Program-made: the position numbers and the translations under genes | Assembly (NCBI RefSeq): GCF_900101615.1 | Contig: NZ_FMZX01000019.1 | Span: 1 to 64,000, forward strand | Origin: Belnapia rosea | Lineage (GTDB): Bacteria > Pseudomonadota > Alphaproteobacteria > Acetobacterales > Acetobacteraceae | Reading direction: 5' to 3' | DNA length: 64,000 nt | The notes under the pieces: generated by a model | The model's database searches: none | The model's input: only the letters and a program-made list of their open reading frames with translations | What the model was told of the DNA's origin: nothing | Shown: one piece after another, positions 18,403-27,532 of the stretch | How the letters are laid out: the number at the start of each line of letters is the position of its first letter | Numbering within the stretch: the stretch's first letter is position 1

Positions 18403-19414
18403 CCACCGGCGTCGGCTGGTTGCGGGTGCTCTCGGCCAGGACCTGCAGGATGTAGGCGAAGGTGAAGCTCGCCTTCGAGCGGTAGTCCGCCTCCTCGATC
18501 CAGTACCAGCGCCGCCGGTAGGGCACGGCAGCATAGGCGTCGTCCGGCGCCCTGGCACCCTGGCGGACGCGGATCAGCCGGTCGCCGAAGCCGGTCTCGG
18601 TCGCCCGGGTGTCGCCCCGCGTCACATCCCCCTCCGCCACCTCGATCTGGGCACCAAGCTCGTAGAGCACCTGGAGGACGGAGCGCGTCAGGATCGCCAC
18701 CTGGCGGTTGCCGCTGCGGACCCGGCCATAGGTCACCTCCACATCGCGTTCGGTCGGGCCGAGGCCGAGCAGGCTGCGGGTCTGGCGCGCGGCGGGGGTG
18801 TCGCCCTCGATCAGCAGGAAGACCCGGCCGATGCCGCCCTGCCGCTCGAAGCGCAGGCCGACCGCCCCGGCCGATTGCGCCTGGCGCATCGCCCCGATCA
18901 GGGCGAGGAAGCCGCCCGAAGCCTCCTGCGCCTCGCCGCCGCGCGTTGCGCCGTTCGGCATGCCGTTCACCGATTGAACGCCGAGGCGGAAGAGCAGGTC
19001 GATCGGCGCGCCGCTCTGGGCGAGGGAAAGCAGCTCCGCCGCCGCCAGCGGCCGCAGGTAGGACTGGGCGAACTGCTCGCCGGTCATCGGAGTGAAGGTG
19101 AAGGTCGGCCGCGTGGTGTATTGCATCGTGCCGGAGACGGTCGCGTAATTGCCGGGATTGGCGGTGGGATAGGCGTTCAGCCCGACCTGTCCGGTGGTCT
19201 GGAGCGTATAGCCGGTGATGACCTGGCTGACCGAGAGGAAGGTCGGCACGTCGGCATAGCGCAGCCGCACCATGTTCAGCAGCATCTGCCGCTTCAGCCC
19301 GTCGCCGAGCGCCTGGGCATAGCCGACCTGGTCCGTGTCGAGCTGCTGCGGCCCGTTGCCGGTGCAGCCGGCAATCAGGGTGAGCGCCAGGCAGAGGGAG
19401 GCAGGATGGGTCAT
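18383..19414 (-). CDS. lipoprotein of unknown function
   Basis: 343 residues. The N terminus MTHPASLCLALTLIAGC is a lipoprotein signal with lipobox LIAGC, so the mature protein is predicted to be lipid-anchored at the envelope. The body begins QVGYAQALGDGLKRQMLLNMVRLRYAD and ends with ASFTFAYILQVLAEST. No catalytic motif is recognised. The ATG at 19414 is chosen because it begins the signal peptide; the open frame upstream is not protein-like. It is divergent from a Bug receptor gene, 100 bases apart. Confidence 0.75.
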   Translation of the reverse strand: MTHPASLCLALTLIAGCTGNGPQQLDTDQVGYAQALGDGLKRQMLLNMVRLRYADVPTFLSVSQVITGYTLQTTGQVGLNAYPTANPGNYATVSGTMQYTTRPTFTFTPMTGEQFAQSYLRPLAAAELLSLAQSGAPIDLLFRLGVQSVNGMPNGATRGGEAQEASGGFLALIGAMRQAQSAGAVGLRFERQGGIGRVFLLIEGDTPAARQTRSLLGLGPTERDVEVTYGRVRSGNRQVAILTRSVLQVLYELGAQIEVAEGDVTRGDTRATETGFGDRLIRVRQGARAPDDAYAAVPYRRRWYWIEEADYRSKASFTFAYILQVLAESTRNQPTPVVTIPAQ

Positions 19415-19514
19415 GGACGCCTGCAAGGCAGCATCCGGCCGGGCGCTCGTCAACCAGGCCTGGGCGCGGCCGCCGCCGATGCTAGGATCGCCCCCGATAC
19501 GGGAGGAATCGATC

Positions 19515-20498
19515 ATGGAGCTCGGCAAACGAGCCTTTCTCGGCCTGCTGGCCGCACCGGCCCTGGCGCGCGCCCAGGGTGGCGGACAGGGCACCGGCAA
19601 TTGGCCGGACCGGCCGCTGCGCTTCGTCATCGGCGCCGCCGCGGGTGGGGTGTCCGACATCTTCGTGCGGCTGATGGAGAACCGGCTGCGCGAGCGCCTC
19701 GGCCAGCCCTCGGTGATCGACCCGCGGCCAGGGGCGGGCGGCATGCTCGGCGCCGAGGTGGCGGCGCGCAGCGCGCCGGATGGCTACACCTTCTTCGTCA
19801 ACCACATCGCCTCGCACGGCATCGGGCCGACGCTGTACCGGCGGCTCTCCTTCGACCCGTTGCGCGACCTGCCGGGCGTCTGCCGCATCGCGCGGATGCC
19901 GAACGTGCTGATCGTCAAGGGCGACAGCCCGCACCGCGACGTCGCCGCGCTGGTCGCCTTCATGCGCGCCAACCCGCAGGCGGCGACCTTCGCCTCGGCC
20001 GGCACCGGCACCTCCTCGCATCTCTCGGGCGTGCTGCTCGGGCTGCGCACGGGGATCGAGACCATCCACGTCCCCTATCGCGGCACCGCGCCGAGCATGG
20101 CGGCGGTGATGAACGGCGAGGTGCTCTTCGCCATCGACAACGCACCCGCCAGCCGGCAGCAGGTGCTGGGCGGGCTGCTGCGGGCGCTCGCCGTCTCGAC
20201 CGCCGAGCGGGCGGACACCATGCCGGAGCTGCCGACGCTGCAGGAGAGCGGCATCGGCGAGTTCGACGTGGCCTCCTGGTACGGCATCGCCGCGCCGGCC
20301 GGCGTGCCGCGGCCGATCCTCGACCGGCTGGGCGGCGAGGTCCTGGCAGCACTGGCCGACCCGGCGATCGCCACGCGGATGCGGGATTTCGGCGCCGAGC
20401 CGGCACCGCTGCCGGCCGAGGCCTTCAACGACTACATGCGCCAGCAGGTGGCCGCCTGGGCGCCGGTGGTGAAGGCCTCCGGCGCCACGGTGGATTAA
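19515..20498 (+). CDS. Bug/TctC family periplasmic tripartite tricarboxylate receptor
   Basis: 327 residues: a signal peptide (KRAFLGLLAAPALARAQ) then the Bug fold, with WPDRPLRFVIGAAAGGVSD, ENRLRERLGQPSVIDPRPGAG, IHVPYRGTAPSMAAVMNGEV and the C-terminal MRDFGAEPAPL. These bind small carboxylates or related solutes in the periplasm. GGGAGGAA (from 19500) is the ribosome-binding site for ATG 19515. No TctA/TctB membrane genes are adjacent, so it is an orphan receptor. Ligand unknown. Confidence 0.92.
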   Translation: MELGKRAFLGLLAAPALARAQGGGQGTGNWPDRPLRFVIGAAAGGVSDIFVRLMENRLRERLGQPSVIDPRPGAGGMLGAEVAARSAPDGYTFFVNHIASHGIGPTLYRRLSFDPLRDLPGVCRIARMPNVLIVKGDSPHRDVAALVAFMRANPQAATFASAGTGTSSHLSGVLLGLRTGIETIHVPYRGTAPSMAAVMNGEVLFAIDNAPASRQQVLGGLLRALAVSTAERADTMPELPTLQESGIGEFDVASWYGIAAPAGVPRPILDRLGGEVLAALADPAIATRMRDFGAEPAPLPAEAFNDYMRQQVAAWAPVVKASGATVD

Positions 20499-20618
20499 CC
20501 GCCGCCCTGCGCAGGCCAGTGCGGCGGGCGTGAGAAACATGAAAGGGAATAAAAGAACGGTCCCGCTGCCCTGGCCCGCATGATGGCCATGGGGCAGCAT
20601 CTTCCCAGGGAGGCCATC

Positions 20619-20846
20619 ATGGCCGACTTCGTCATCGTCGTCGCTGCCGCCGCCAGCCTCGCCGCCTCGCCTCGATTGCCGCCCGCCGCGGTAGTCCCGC
20701 AGAATGCACCGACGGTCGGCTTCCACGTCTACAGGGACCTGAATGCCTGCGAGCAAGCGACCGTCCGGCTCACGCCCCGCCCCGGCCAGCGCCATGTCTG
20801 CGTCCCGGTCGAGCCCAACCTGCAGGAGCTCACCGCGGCCTATTGA
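20619..20846 (+). CDS. small exported protein of unknown function
   Basis: 75 residues: MADFVIVVAAAASLAAS looks like a short signal or membrane helix, then a tail with two cysteines in NACEQATVRL and QRHVCVPVE that could pair in the periplasm. GGGAGG lies just upstream of ATG 20619, which favours this start over one 39 bases earlier. Its 3' end overlaps the N-terminal region of the MFS gene, so the two may be translated together. Function unknown. Confidence 0.55.
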   Translation: MADFVIVVAAAASLAASPRLPPAAVVPQNAPTVGFHVYRDLNACEQATVRLTPRPGQRHVCVPVEPNLQELTAAY

Positions 20847-22032
20847 GGCGCCGCCGGGGTCGAAGGCCGGCAACCTCGCCCTCATCACCCTGGCGCAGGT
20901 GCTGGCCCTCTCGCTCTGGTTCTCCGGCACCGCGGCGGGGCCGGGAATGGCGCGGGAGGCGGCGCTGCCGCCCGGCTTCCTCGCCTGGCTGACCGGCGGG
21001 GTGCAGCTCGGCTTCGTGCTGGGGACGCTGGTGAGCGCGGCGCTCGCCCTGCCCGACCGACTCGACCCGCGCCGGCTGATCGCGGGCGCCTGCCTGCTCG
21101 GCGCCGCAGCCAATGCGGCGATCCTGCTGCTGCCGCCGGGCGATCCGCTGGTGATCCTGGCGCGGGGCGTGACGGGCCTGGCGCTCGCCTGCGTCTATCC
21201 GGTCGGGATGAAGCTCGCCGCCGGCTGGGCGGGCACGCGCGATGCGGGGCTGGTGGTCGGCATCCTGGTCGGCGGGCTGACGCTCGGCTCGGCCTCGCCG
21301 CATCTGGCCAATGCGCTGGGTGGGCTCGGCTGGCGAAGCGCGGTGGGCCTCGCCTCGCTGGCCGCGTTGCTGGCGGCGGGGCTGATCCTGCTCGCGCGCC
21401 AGGGGCCGCGCCATGCGCCGGCACCGCCCTTCCGGCCGGGCCTTGCGCTCGCGCTGTTCCAGCATCGCGGCACGCGGCTCGCGACCCTCGGCTATCTCGG
21501 CCATATGTGGGAGCTCTATGCGATGTGGGCCTGGATCGGTGCCTATCTCGCGGCGAGCTTCGCGGCGGCAGGCAGCGCGGCGAGCCCGGCGCTGGCGAGC
21601 TTCGCCGTGATGGCGGCCGGCGCGGTCGGCTGCGTCGCCGGCGGGCTGCTGGCCGACCGCATCGGCCGGGCCTGGCTGACGATCGGGGCGATGGCCATCA
21701 GCGGCGCCTGCTGCCTGCTGGCCGGCCCCGCCTTCGGCGCGGCGCCCGGCCTGGTGCTGGCGCTCTGCCTGGTTTGGGGGCTGACCGTGGTGGCGGATTC
21801 GGCACAATTCTCGGCCGCCGTGGCCGAGGCCTCGCCGCCCGGCCTCGCAGGCACCATGCTGACGGTGCAGACCTGCCTCGGTTTCGCCCTGACGCTGCCG
21901 GCGATCCATCTGATGCCGCTGGCCGAAGCCTGGCTCGGCTGGGGCGGCGGGGCCTTCGCCCTGCTCGCCCCCGGGCCAGTGCTGGGATGCCTGGCGATGG
22001 CACGGCTGACCGGGCCGAATGCAGGGCGCTGA
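20794..22032 (+). CDS. MFS transporter
   Basis: About 400 residues with 12 hydrophobic segments, starting at NLALITLAQVLALSLWFSG and including the loop GLLADRIGRAW (GxLaDrxGrk/r motif of MFS proteins) between helices. Probable inner-membrane secondary transporter; substrate unknown. The start is uncertain: ATG 20794 (used here) or ATG 20743 both overlap the small gene, and a non-canonical start near its stop codon would avoid overlap. Homology-like sequence begins near 20865. Confidence 0.8.
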   Translation: MSASRSSPTCRSSPRPIEAPPGSKAGNLALITLAQVLALSLWFSGTAAGPGMAREAALPPGFLAWLTGGVQLGFVLGTLVSAALALPDRLDPRRLIAGACLLGAAANAAILLLPPGDPLVILARGVTGLALACVYPVGMKLAAGWAGTRDAGLVVGILVGGLTLGSASPHLANALGGLGWRSAVGLASLAALLAAGLILLARQGPRHAPAPPFRPGLALALFQHRGTRLATLGYLGHMWELYAMWAWIGAYLAASFAAAGSAASPALASFAVMAAGAVGCVAGGLLADRIGRAWLTIGAMAISGACCLLAGPAFGAAPGLVLALCLVWGLTVVADSAQFSAAVAEASPPGLAGTMLTVQTCLGFALTLPAIHLMPLAEAWLGWGGGAFALLAPGPVLGCLAMARLTGPNAGR

Positions 22033-22093
22033 GCGCCATGCCGCCGGTCAGGGACGCCGCGTCGTCTCCATGGCGGCTGGCTTTCTAGGCCGC

Positions 22094-23725
22094 CTAGGCC
22101 GCCGCGCGCGTCCCGGCCCGCGCGCTCGCCTTGATCGCGTCGGCCGCCTTCTCCGCCGTCATCAGCACCGCGGGGTGGATGTTGGAGGAGGGCACCAGCG
22201 GGAAGACAGAGGCGTCCACCACCCGCAGCCCCTCCACGCCGCGGACGCGAAGCTCGGTATCGACCACGCTGCGCTCGTCCGAGCCCATGCGGTTGGTGCC
22301 GCAGGGGTGATAGACGGTGGTGCCGGCGGCACGGATGTAGTCGAGCATCGCCTCGTCACCGCCGGTCGTGGGGCCGGGCGCCTCCTCCTCTTCAATCAGC
22401 CCGGCGAAGGGCTGCGTCGCGGAGATGCGGCGGGCGAGCTTCGCGGCCTCCAGCATCACATGCACATCGGACGGCGCGGTCAGGTAGCGCGCCTCGATGC
22501 GCGGCTTGTCCTCCACGCGGGGCGAGCGGAGCGCGAGCTCGCCCCGGCTGTCCGGCCGGCACTGGCAGAAATTGAAGGTGAAGCCCGGATACTTGGCCAG
22601 CGCCGCGGCCGAGGCGGCCTGGTTGCTGAGGCTGTAATTGACGAATTGATACTGCACCTCGGCCTCCTCCGAACCGGGGAGGACGCGGGCGAAGAGGCTC
22701 GCCTCCGAGGCGCCGATCGCCATCTGCCCGCGCCGGCGGATCGCCCAGTCGAGGCCGAGCTGCGCCGTCTTGAAGGGGTTCGCCATGAACTCGTTCAGCG
22801 TGCCGCAGGGCTTGGTGCGGAAGGCGAAGCGGATCATGAAGTGGTCCTGCAGGTTCCGCCCCACCTCCGGCGCATGCACGCGCGTCTCGATCCCGAGCGC
22901 CTGCAGGGCGGCGCCGTCGCCGATGCCGGATAGCATCAGCATCTTCGGGCTCTCGATGGCGCCGGCGGAGAGGATCACCTCGCGCCTGGCGCGGTGGATG
23001 CGCTCCACCCCGTCCGGCCCGCGGACCGCGACGCCGACGGCGCGGCCTCCCTCGAGGATGATGCGCTGGCCGATCTGCTCGGTATGCACGATGAGATTCT
23101 TCCGCCCGAGCGCCGGGCGCAGATAGGCGACGGCCGGGCTCCAGCGCCGGCCGCGGTACACGTTGAGCTGGTTGGGCGCCACGCCCTCGAACCAGGCGCC
23201 GTTGTTGTCGGCGTTGCGCGGGAAGCCGAGCGCCTCGCAGGCGGCGACGAAGGCGCGGCAGCCGGCCGAAGGGTCGGGCACCTCGCCGACGCGGACGGGA
23301 CCTTCCTTGCCGCGATACTCGCTGTCCGGCCCCGCGAAGGTCTCGAGCTTGCGGAAATAGGGCAGGCAGTCCTCATGCGACCAGCCACGGGCGCCCGACT
23401 GAGCCCAGCGATCATAGTCGCGCGGGGAGCCGCGCAGGAAGACGAGGCCATTGACGCTGCCCGAGCCGCCGATGACGCGGCCGCGTGGCCAGTACACGCT
23501 GCGGCCCTTCAGCTCCGCCTCCGCCTCGGTCTGGTAGTTCCAGTCGTATTTGCGGGTGACGTAGAGGCGGGCGAAGCCCATCGGGATGTGGATCCAGGGG
23601 TTGCGGTCCCAGGGACCTGCCTCCAGCAGCACTACCCTCACCGCCGGGTCCTCGGAGAGCCGGGCAGCCAGCACGCAGCCCGCCGAGCCACCGCCGAGGA
23701 TCACGTAATCCGCCGCGTCGTCCAT
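22094..23725 (-). CDS. GMC family oxidoreductase (choline dehydrogenase-like)
   Basis: 543 residues. N-terminal FAD site DYVILGGGSAGCVLAARLSED, the GMC signature WPRGRVIGGSGSVNGLVFLRG, and the C-terminal catalytic region YHPCGTNRMG followed by NIHPAVLMTAEKAADAI identify a GMC flavoprotein oxidising an alcohol. The best-known relatives are choline and alcohol dehydrogenases; no betaine genes are nearby, so the substrate is open. It is divergent from a Bug receptor gene 106 bases away, which may supply or sense its substrate (inference). Confidence 0.92.
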   Translation of the reverse strand: MDDAADYVILGGGSAGCVLAARLSEDPAVRVVLLEAGPWDRNPWIHIPMGFARLYVTRKYDWNYQTEAEAELKGRSVYWPRGRVIGGSGSVNGLVFLRGSPRDYDRWAQSGARGWSHEDCLPYFRKLETFAGPDSEYRGKEGPVRVGEVPDPSAGCRAFVAACEALGFPRNADNNGAWFEGVAPNQLNVYRGRRWSPAVAYLRPALGRKNLIVHTEQIGQRIILEGGRAVGVAVRGPDGVERIHRARREVILSAGAIESPKMLMLSGIGDGAALQALGIETRVHAPEVGRNLQDHFMIRFAFRTKPCGTLNEFMANPFKTAQLGLDWAIRRRGQMAIGASEASLFARVLPGSEEAEVQYQFVNYSLSNQAASAAALAKYPGFTFNFCQCRPDSRGELALRSPRVEDKPRIEARYLTAPSDVHVMLEAAKLARRISATQPFAGLIEEEEAPGPTTGGDEAMLDYIRAAGTTVYHPCGTNRMGSDERSVVDTELRVRGVEGLRVVDASVFPLVPSSNIHPAVLMTAEKAADAIKASARAGTRAAA

Positions 23726-23831
23726 CGCCTGTTTCCCCCATTCTTGCCGGTATCAGGCCATGGGCGGCGGGGGGCGGCAAGCCGGCACGGCACTTGCCTG
23801 CAAGCTGGCTGACAGATCGGGAACCCTGCCC

Positions 23832-24815
23832 ATGCAACGCCGCCCCCTGCTGCTGGCCGCCAGCGGCCTCGCCCTGCCCTTCCTCGCCCTGCCGCGCCTC
23901 GCGCGTGCCCAGGCCGTATGGCCGAACCGGCCGGTCACCATCCTCGTGCCCTATGTGGCCGGCGGCCCCTCCGACACGCTGGCGCGGGCCACCGGCGGCG
24001 CCCTGCAGGCGGCGCTCGGCCAACCCGTGGTGGTCGAGAACCGGCCGGGCGGCAACGGCGCGGTCGCCGCCGGCCTCGCCGCGCGGGCAGCGCCGGACGG
24101 GCATACCCTTTTCGTCGGGGCGAGCGGCATCCTCACCATCAACCCGCATATCCTCCGCAACCTGTCCTATGACCCGATGCGGGACTTCGCGCCGCTGACC
24201 ATCGCCATCAGCGCGCCCAACATGCTGGTCGCCAACCCGCGCTTCCCGCCGCGCGACGTGCCGGGGCTGGTCGCCTGGCTGAAGGCGAACCCGAACCAGG
24301 CCAGCTACGGGACAAGCGGCATCGGCTCCTCCGAGCACCTGACGATGGAGCTCTTCGCCCAAAGGACGGGCACGCAGCTGACGCATGTGCCCTATGGCGG
24401 CGGCGCGGCGGCGGTGACGGACCTCGTCGGCGGCACGACGGAACTGTCCTTCCTCAATATCTCGACCGTCGCGGCGCAGGTGCAGGCCGGTGCGCTGCGG
24501 GCGCTGGCGGTCGGCAGCCTCACGCGCCACCCGCTCTTCCCCGATGTGCCGACGGTCGATGAGAGTGGCGTCGCCGGCTTCGAGGGCGGCAGCTGGCACA
24601 GCTTCGTCGCCCCGCGCGGCACGCCGGAGCCGGTGCTGGAGGCGGTGCATGCCGCCCTCGTCGCCGCCCTCCGCCAGCCGGAGACCGAGGCGCGGCTGAC
24701 CCGCATCGGCTTCACCGTGACGGCGACCAGCCGGGACGCCTTCGCCACGCGGCTGGAGCGCGAGCTGGGCGAGTGGCGGGAGGTGGTGCGGAGCGCCGGC
24801 ATCGTTGCCGGATAG
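23832..24815 (+). CDS. Bug/TctC family periplasmic receptor
   Basis: 327 residues with signal peptide (RRPLLLAASGLALPFLALP, cleavage near ARAQ) and Bug motifs: WPNRPVTILVPYVAGGPSDT, VVVENRPGGNGAVAAG, THVPYGGGAAAVTDLVGGT and DVPTVDESGV. Periplasmic solute binding, probably a carboxylate. ATG 23832 is chosen as the signal-peptide start. No TctAB partners. Divergent from the GMC oxidoreductase and convergent with the LysR gene. Confidence 0.92.
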   Translation: MQRRPLLLAASGLALPFLALPRLARAQAVWPNRPVTILVPYVAGGPSDTLARATGGALQAALGQPVVVENRPGGNGAVAAGLAARAAPDGHTLFVGASGILTINPHILRNLSYDPMRDFAPLTIAISAPNMLVANPRFPPRDVPGLVAWLKANPNQASYGTSGIGSSEHLTMELFAQRTGTQLTHVPYGGGAAAVTDLVGGTTELSFLNISTVAAQVQAGALRALAVGSLTRHPLFPDVPTVDESGVAGFEGGSWHSFVAPRGTPEPVLEAVHAALVAALRQPETEARLTRIGFTVTATSRDAFATRLERELGEWREVVRSAGIVAG

Positions 24816-24830
24816 CGGTCGGGTCCGCGC

Positions 24831-25739
24831 CTAGGCGATGCCGGGCCCGAGCATGGGGTTGGCGCGGAGCCGCTCCACGGCGAGGTCGATGAAGGCGCGG
24901 ACCTTGGCTGAGGCCCGCCGGCCATCCGGATGCACGATATGCACCGGCACCGGCGCTTCCTCATGCTCGGCGAGCAGGATCCGCAGGCGGCCATCGGCGA
25001 GGGCGGGCGCAACCTGGTAGGAGAGCAGCCGGGCGATTCCGAAACCATCGATGGCGGCCGCGAGCACGGCATCGACGGTGTTGCAGCTCAGCCGGGGACA
25101 GAGGGTGACGGCGCCGCGCCGCTCCGGCCCGAAGCGCCACTGGGCCGAGGCATCCAGGCCGGTGGAGGCGATGACGGCATGGTCCTGCAGGTCGCGCGGC
25201 ATCGCCGGCGTGCCATGCCGGGCGAGGTAGTCCGGCGCGGCGCAAAGGACGCGGCGCACCGTGCCGACGCGGATCGCGGTCAGCGCCGAATCGGCCAGGT
25301 GCCCGATGCGCACGCCCACATCCGCGCCCTCCTCGACCATGTTGATGACGCGGTCGAGGAAGAGCGCGCGCAGCTGCAGGGCGGGGTGGCGCGACAGGTA
25401 CTCCGTGATGACCGGCAGCACGTAGATGCGGCCGAACTGGACCGAGGCGGTAACCGTCAGCGTCCCGGTCGGCGTGGCGTAGGAGCCGGCGGCGGCGGCC
25501 TCCGCCTCCTCGATATCGAGAAGGATGCGGCGGCAATCCTCGAGGTAGCGCGCGCCCGCCTCGGTCAGCTTCAGCGAGCGCGTGGTCCGCGTCAGCAGGC
25601 GGGTGCCGATCAGCTCTTCCAGGGCGGCGACCGCGCGGGTGACCGCGGGCGGGCTCAGGTGCAGCTGACGCGCCGCCGCGGCGAGGCTGCCGCAATCGGC
25701 CGCCCGCACGAAGATCTTCATGGCATGCCAGCGATCCAT
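24831..25739 (-). CDS. LysR family transcriptional regulator
   Basis: 302 residues. N-terminal helix-turn-helix [36 protein letters not shown], then the type 2 periplasmic-fold effector domain. The HTH group resembles the CrgA/DmlR type. The start at 25739 gives [10 protein letters not shown] directly before the HTH. It is divergent from a GST gene by 151 bases; LysR proteins commonly control the divergent neighbour, so the GST/flavin-oxidase pair is the likely target. Confidence 0.9.
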   Translation of the reverse strand: MDRWHAMKIFVRAADCGSLAAAARQLHLSPPAVTRAVAALEELIGTRLLTRTTRSLKLTEAGARYLEDCRRILLDIEEAEAAAAGSYATPTGTLTVTASVQFGRIYVLPVITEYLSRHPALQLRALFLDRVINMVEEGADVGVRIGHLADSALTAIRVGTVRRVLCAAPDYLARHGTPAMPRDLQDHAVIASTGLDASAQWRFGPERRGAVTLCPRLSCNTVDAVLAAAIDGFGIARLLSYQVAPALADGRLRILLAEHEEAPVPVHIVHPDGRRASAKVRAFIDLAVERLRANPMLGPGIA

Positions 25740-25890
25740 GGCGAGGCCTCCCGCGCCGGCCCGAAAGCGGCCTGACCATTCGATTTTGCGCAATGGTCGC
25801 TTGTCTGGAAAGCGCATTCCCGCAAGCTGCCGCAAGGGTGTCTCCTCGGCGGCGAGGCTGGCCCGTGTGCCGGCCGCGAGGAGAACCGCC

Positions 25891-26505
25891 ATGAAACTCC
25901 ACCATCATCCGCTCTCCGGCCATGCTCACCGTGTGCGCCTGGCCCTGTCCCTGCTCGGCCTGCCTTGCGAGCTCGTCGAGGTGGATCTCGCCCGGGGCGC
26001 CAACCGGTCTCCGGAATTCCTGGCGCTCAACCCCTTCGGCCAAGTGCCGGTGCTGGAGGATGGCGGCACGGTCGTCGCGGATTCCAGTGCCATCCTGGTC
26101 TATCTGGCGAAGCGGTCCGGCCGGACCGACTGGCTGCCGGAGGACCCGGCCGGAGCGGCCCGGGTGCAGCGCTGGCTCTCCGTGGCGGCGGGGCAGATCG
26201 CCTTCGGACCGGCGGCGGCCCGGCTGGTCACCATCTTCGGCGCCGCCTTCGACGCCACGGAGGTGATCGCCCGCGCCCATGCGATCCTGCAGCGCATCGA
26301 GGCGGAGCTGGCGGCGCGGCCCTGGCTTGCGGCCGATCGCCCGACCATCGCGGATGTCGCGCTCTACAGCTACATCGTCGCCGCGCCGGAGGGGAATGTG
26401 GACCTGGCGCCCTATCCGGCGGTCCGCGCCTGGCTGGGGCGGATTGAGGGGCTGCCCGGCTTCGTGCCCTTCACGCGGACGGAGGCCGGCCTCCATGCGG
26501 CCTGA
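25891..26505 (+). CDS. glutathione S-transferase family protein
   Basis: 204 residues. N-terminal thioredoxin fold ([20 protein letters not shown], with SGHAHRV as the active loop), cis-Pro segment [26 protein letters not shown], then the all-helical domain with [12 protein letters not shown]. Likely detoxification or a thiol-dependent reaction. Unlike the damaged GST at 7027 this one is intact. Its 3' end overlaps the next gene by 11 bases, indicating an operon. Confidence 0.92.
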   Translation: MKLHHHPLSGHAHRVRLALSLLGLPCELVEVDLARGANRSPEFLALNPFGQVPVLEDGGTVVADSSAILVYLAKRSGRTDWLPEDPAGAARVQRWLSVAAGQIAFGPAAARLVTIFGAAFDATEVIARAHAILQRIEAELAARPWLAADRPTIADVALYSYIVAAPEGNVDLAPYPAVRAWLGRIEGLPGFVPFTRTEAGLHAA

Positions 26506-27478
26506 CCCCACCCCGGCGGCACCCTCGCCCTGGCATGCCGGCGAGCGCGCCCTGCACCAGGGGCTCGGCCTCGGCGCGCGCATGGAGGAGATCGGCCGGC
26601 ACGCTCTCCGCGACCACATGCTGCCGCAGCATCAGGGCTTCTTCCCGCGGCTGCCCTTCCTGGTGATGGGGGCCGTGGATGCCGAGGGCGATGCCTGGGC
26701 GACGCTCCGGGCGGGCCCGCCGGGCTTCCTCCGGGTGCCGGACCCGTACCGGCTTCGGGTCGAGGCCCGGCGCGACCCAGCCGATCCGGCCGAGGCGGGG
26801 CTGGAGGATGGGGCGGCGGTCGCGGTGCTCGGCATCGAGCTCGCCACGCGTCGGCGCAACCGGCTGAACGGCATCCTCCGCCGCGGCGGCCCGGAGGGCT
26901 TCACGGTCGAGGTGGAGCAGAGCTTCGGCAACTGCCCGCAATACATCCAGCGACGGGAGGTGGCCCCGCCGCGCGACCCGCCTGCCGCCACCGCGCCGCC
27001 GCAGGTATCGCGCAGCCTGGGCAAGCGGGGCCGGGCGATGATCGCGGCCGCCGACAGCTTCTTCGTCGCCACCTATGTCGAGCGCGAGGAGGGGCGGCGG
27101 CAGGTCGATGTCTCGCATCGCGGCGGCCGCCCCGGCTTCGTGCGGGCCGATGGCGGGGGCGTCCTCACCATTCCCGACTTCGCCGGCAACCGCTTCTTCA
27201 ACACGCTGGGCAACATCGTGGCGAACCCGCGCGCCAGCCTCGTCTTCGTCGATGGCGCCAGCGGCGACCTGCTGCAGATGACCGGCCGGGCGGAGGTGAT
27301 CCTCGACTCGCCGGAGATCGCGGCCTTCCGGGGCGCCGAGCGGCTGTGGCGCTTCACGCCCGAGGCGGTGGTGCTGCGCCCCGGGGCCTTCCCGCTGCGC
27401 CTCACCCTCTCCGAGGGGGGCTGGGCGCCGAGCACGCTGGCGACGGGGAGTTGGGAGCATGGCGGCGTCCCGTCCTGA
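26495..27478 (+). CDS. pyridoxamine 5'-phosphate oxidase-like FMN-binding protein
   Basis: 327 residues. The C-terminal half holds a PNPOx-like split barrel: [50 protein letters not shown] and [21 protein letters not shown]. The N-terminal half, with [13 protein letters not shown] and ENCPQYIQ-type segment [13 protein letters not shown], is typical of the two-domain flavin-nucleotide-binding family often found beside GST genes. Probably reduces or oxidises a small substrate with FMN. ATG 26495 overlaps the end of the GST gene, supporting co-translation. Confidence 0.85.
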   Translation: MRPDPTPAAPSPWHAGERALHQGLGLGARMEEIGRHALRDHMLPQHQGFFPRLPFLVMGAVDAEGDAWATLRAGPPGFLRVPDPYRLRVEARRDPADPAEAGLEDGAAVAVLGIELATRRRNRLNGILRRGGPEGFTVEVEQSFGNCPQYIQRREVAPPRDPPAATAPPQVSRSLGKRGRAMIAAADSFFVATYVEREEGRRQVDVSHRGGRPGFVRADGGGVLTIPDFAGNRFFNTLGNIVANPRASLVFVDGASGDLLQMTGRAEVILDSPEIAAFRGAERLWRFTPEAVVLRPGAFPLRLTLSEGGWAPSTLATGSWEHGGVPS

Positions 27479-27532
27479 CGGACGCCGGGGCACCTCCGCA
27501 TTTCCGCCACGCTGGCGGAATAGCCTGGGACC

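Noticed and set aside
18383-19744. Longer start for the lipoprotein gene at 19744
   Set aside because: The extension overlaps the divergent Bug receptor gene and would destroy the lipoprotein signal peptide that starts at 19414.
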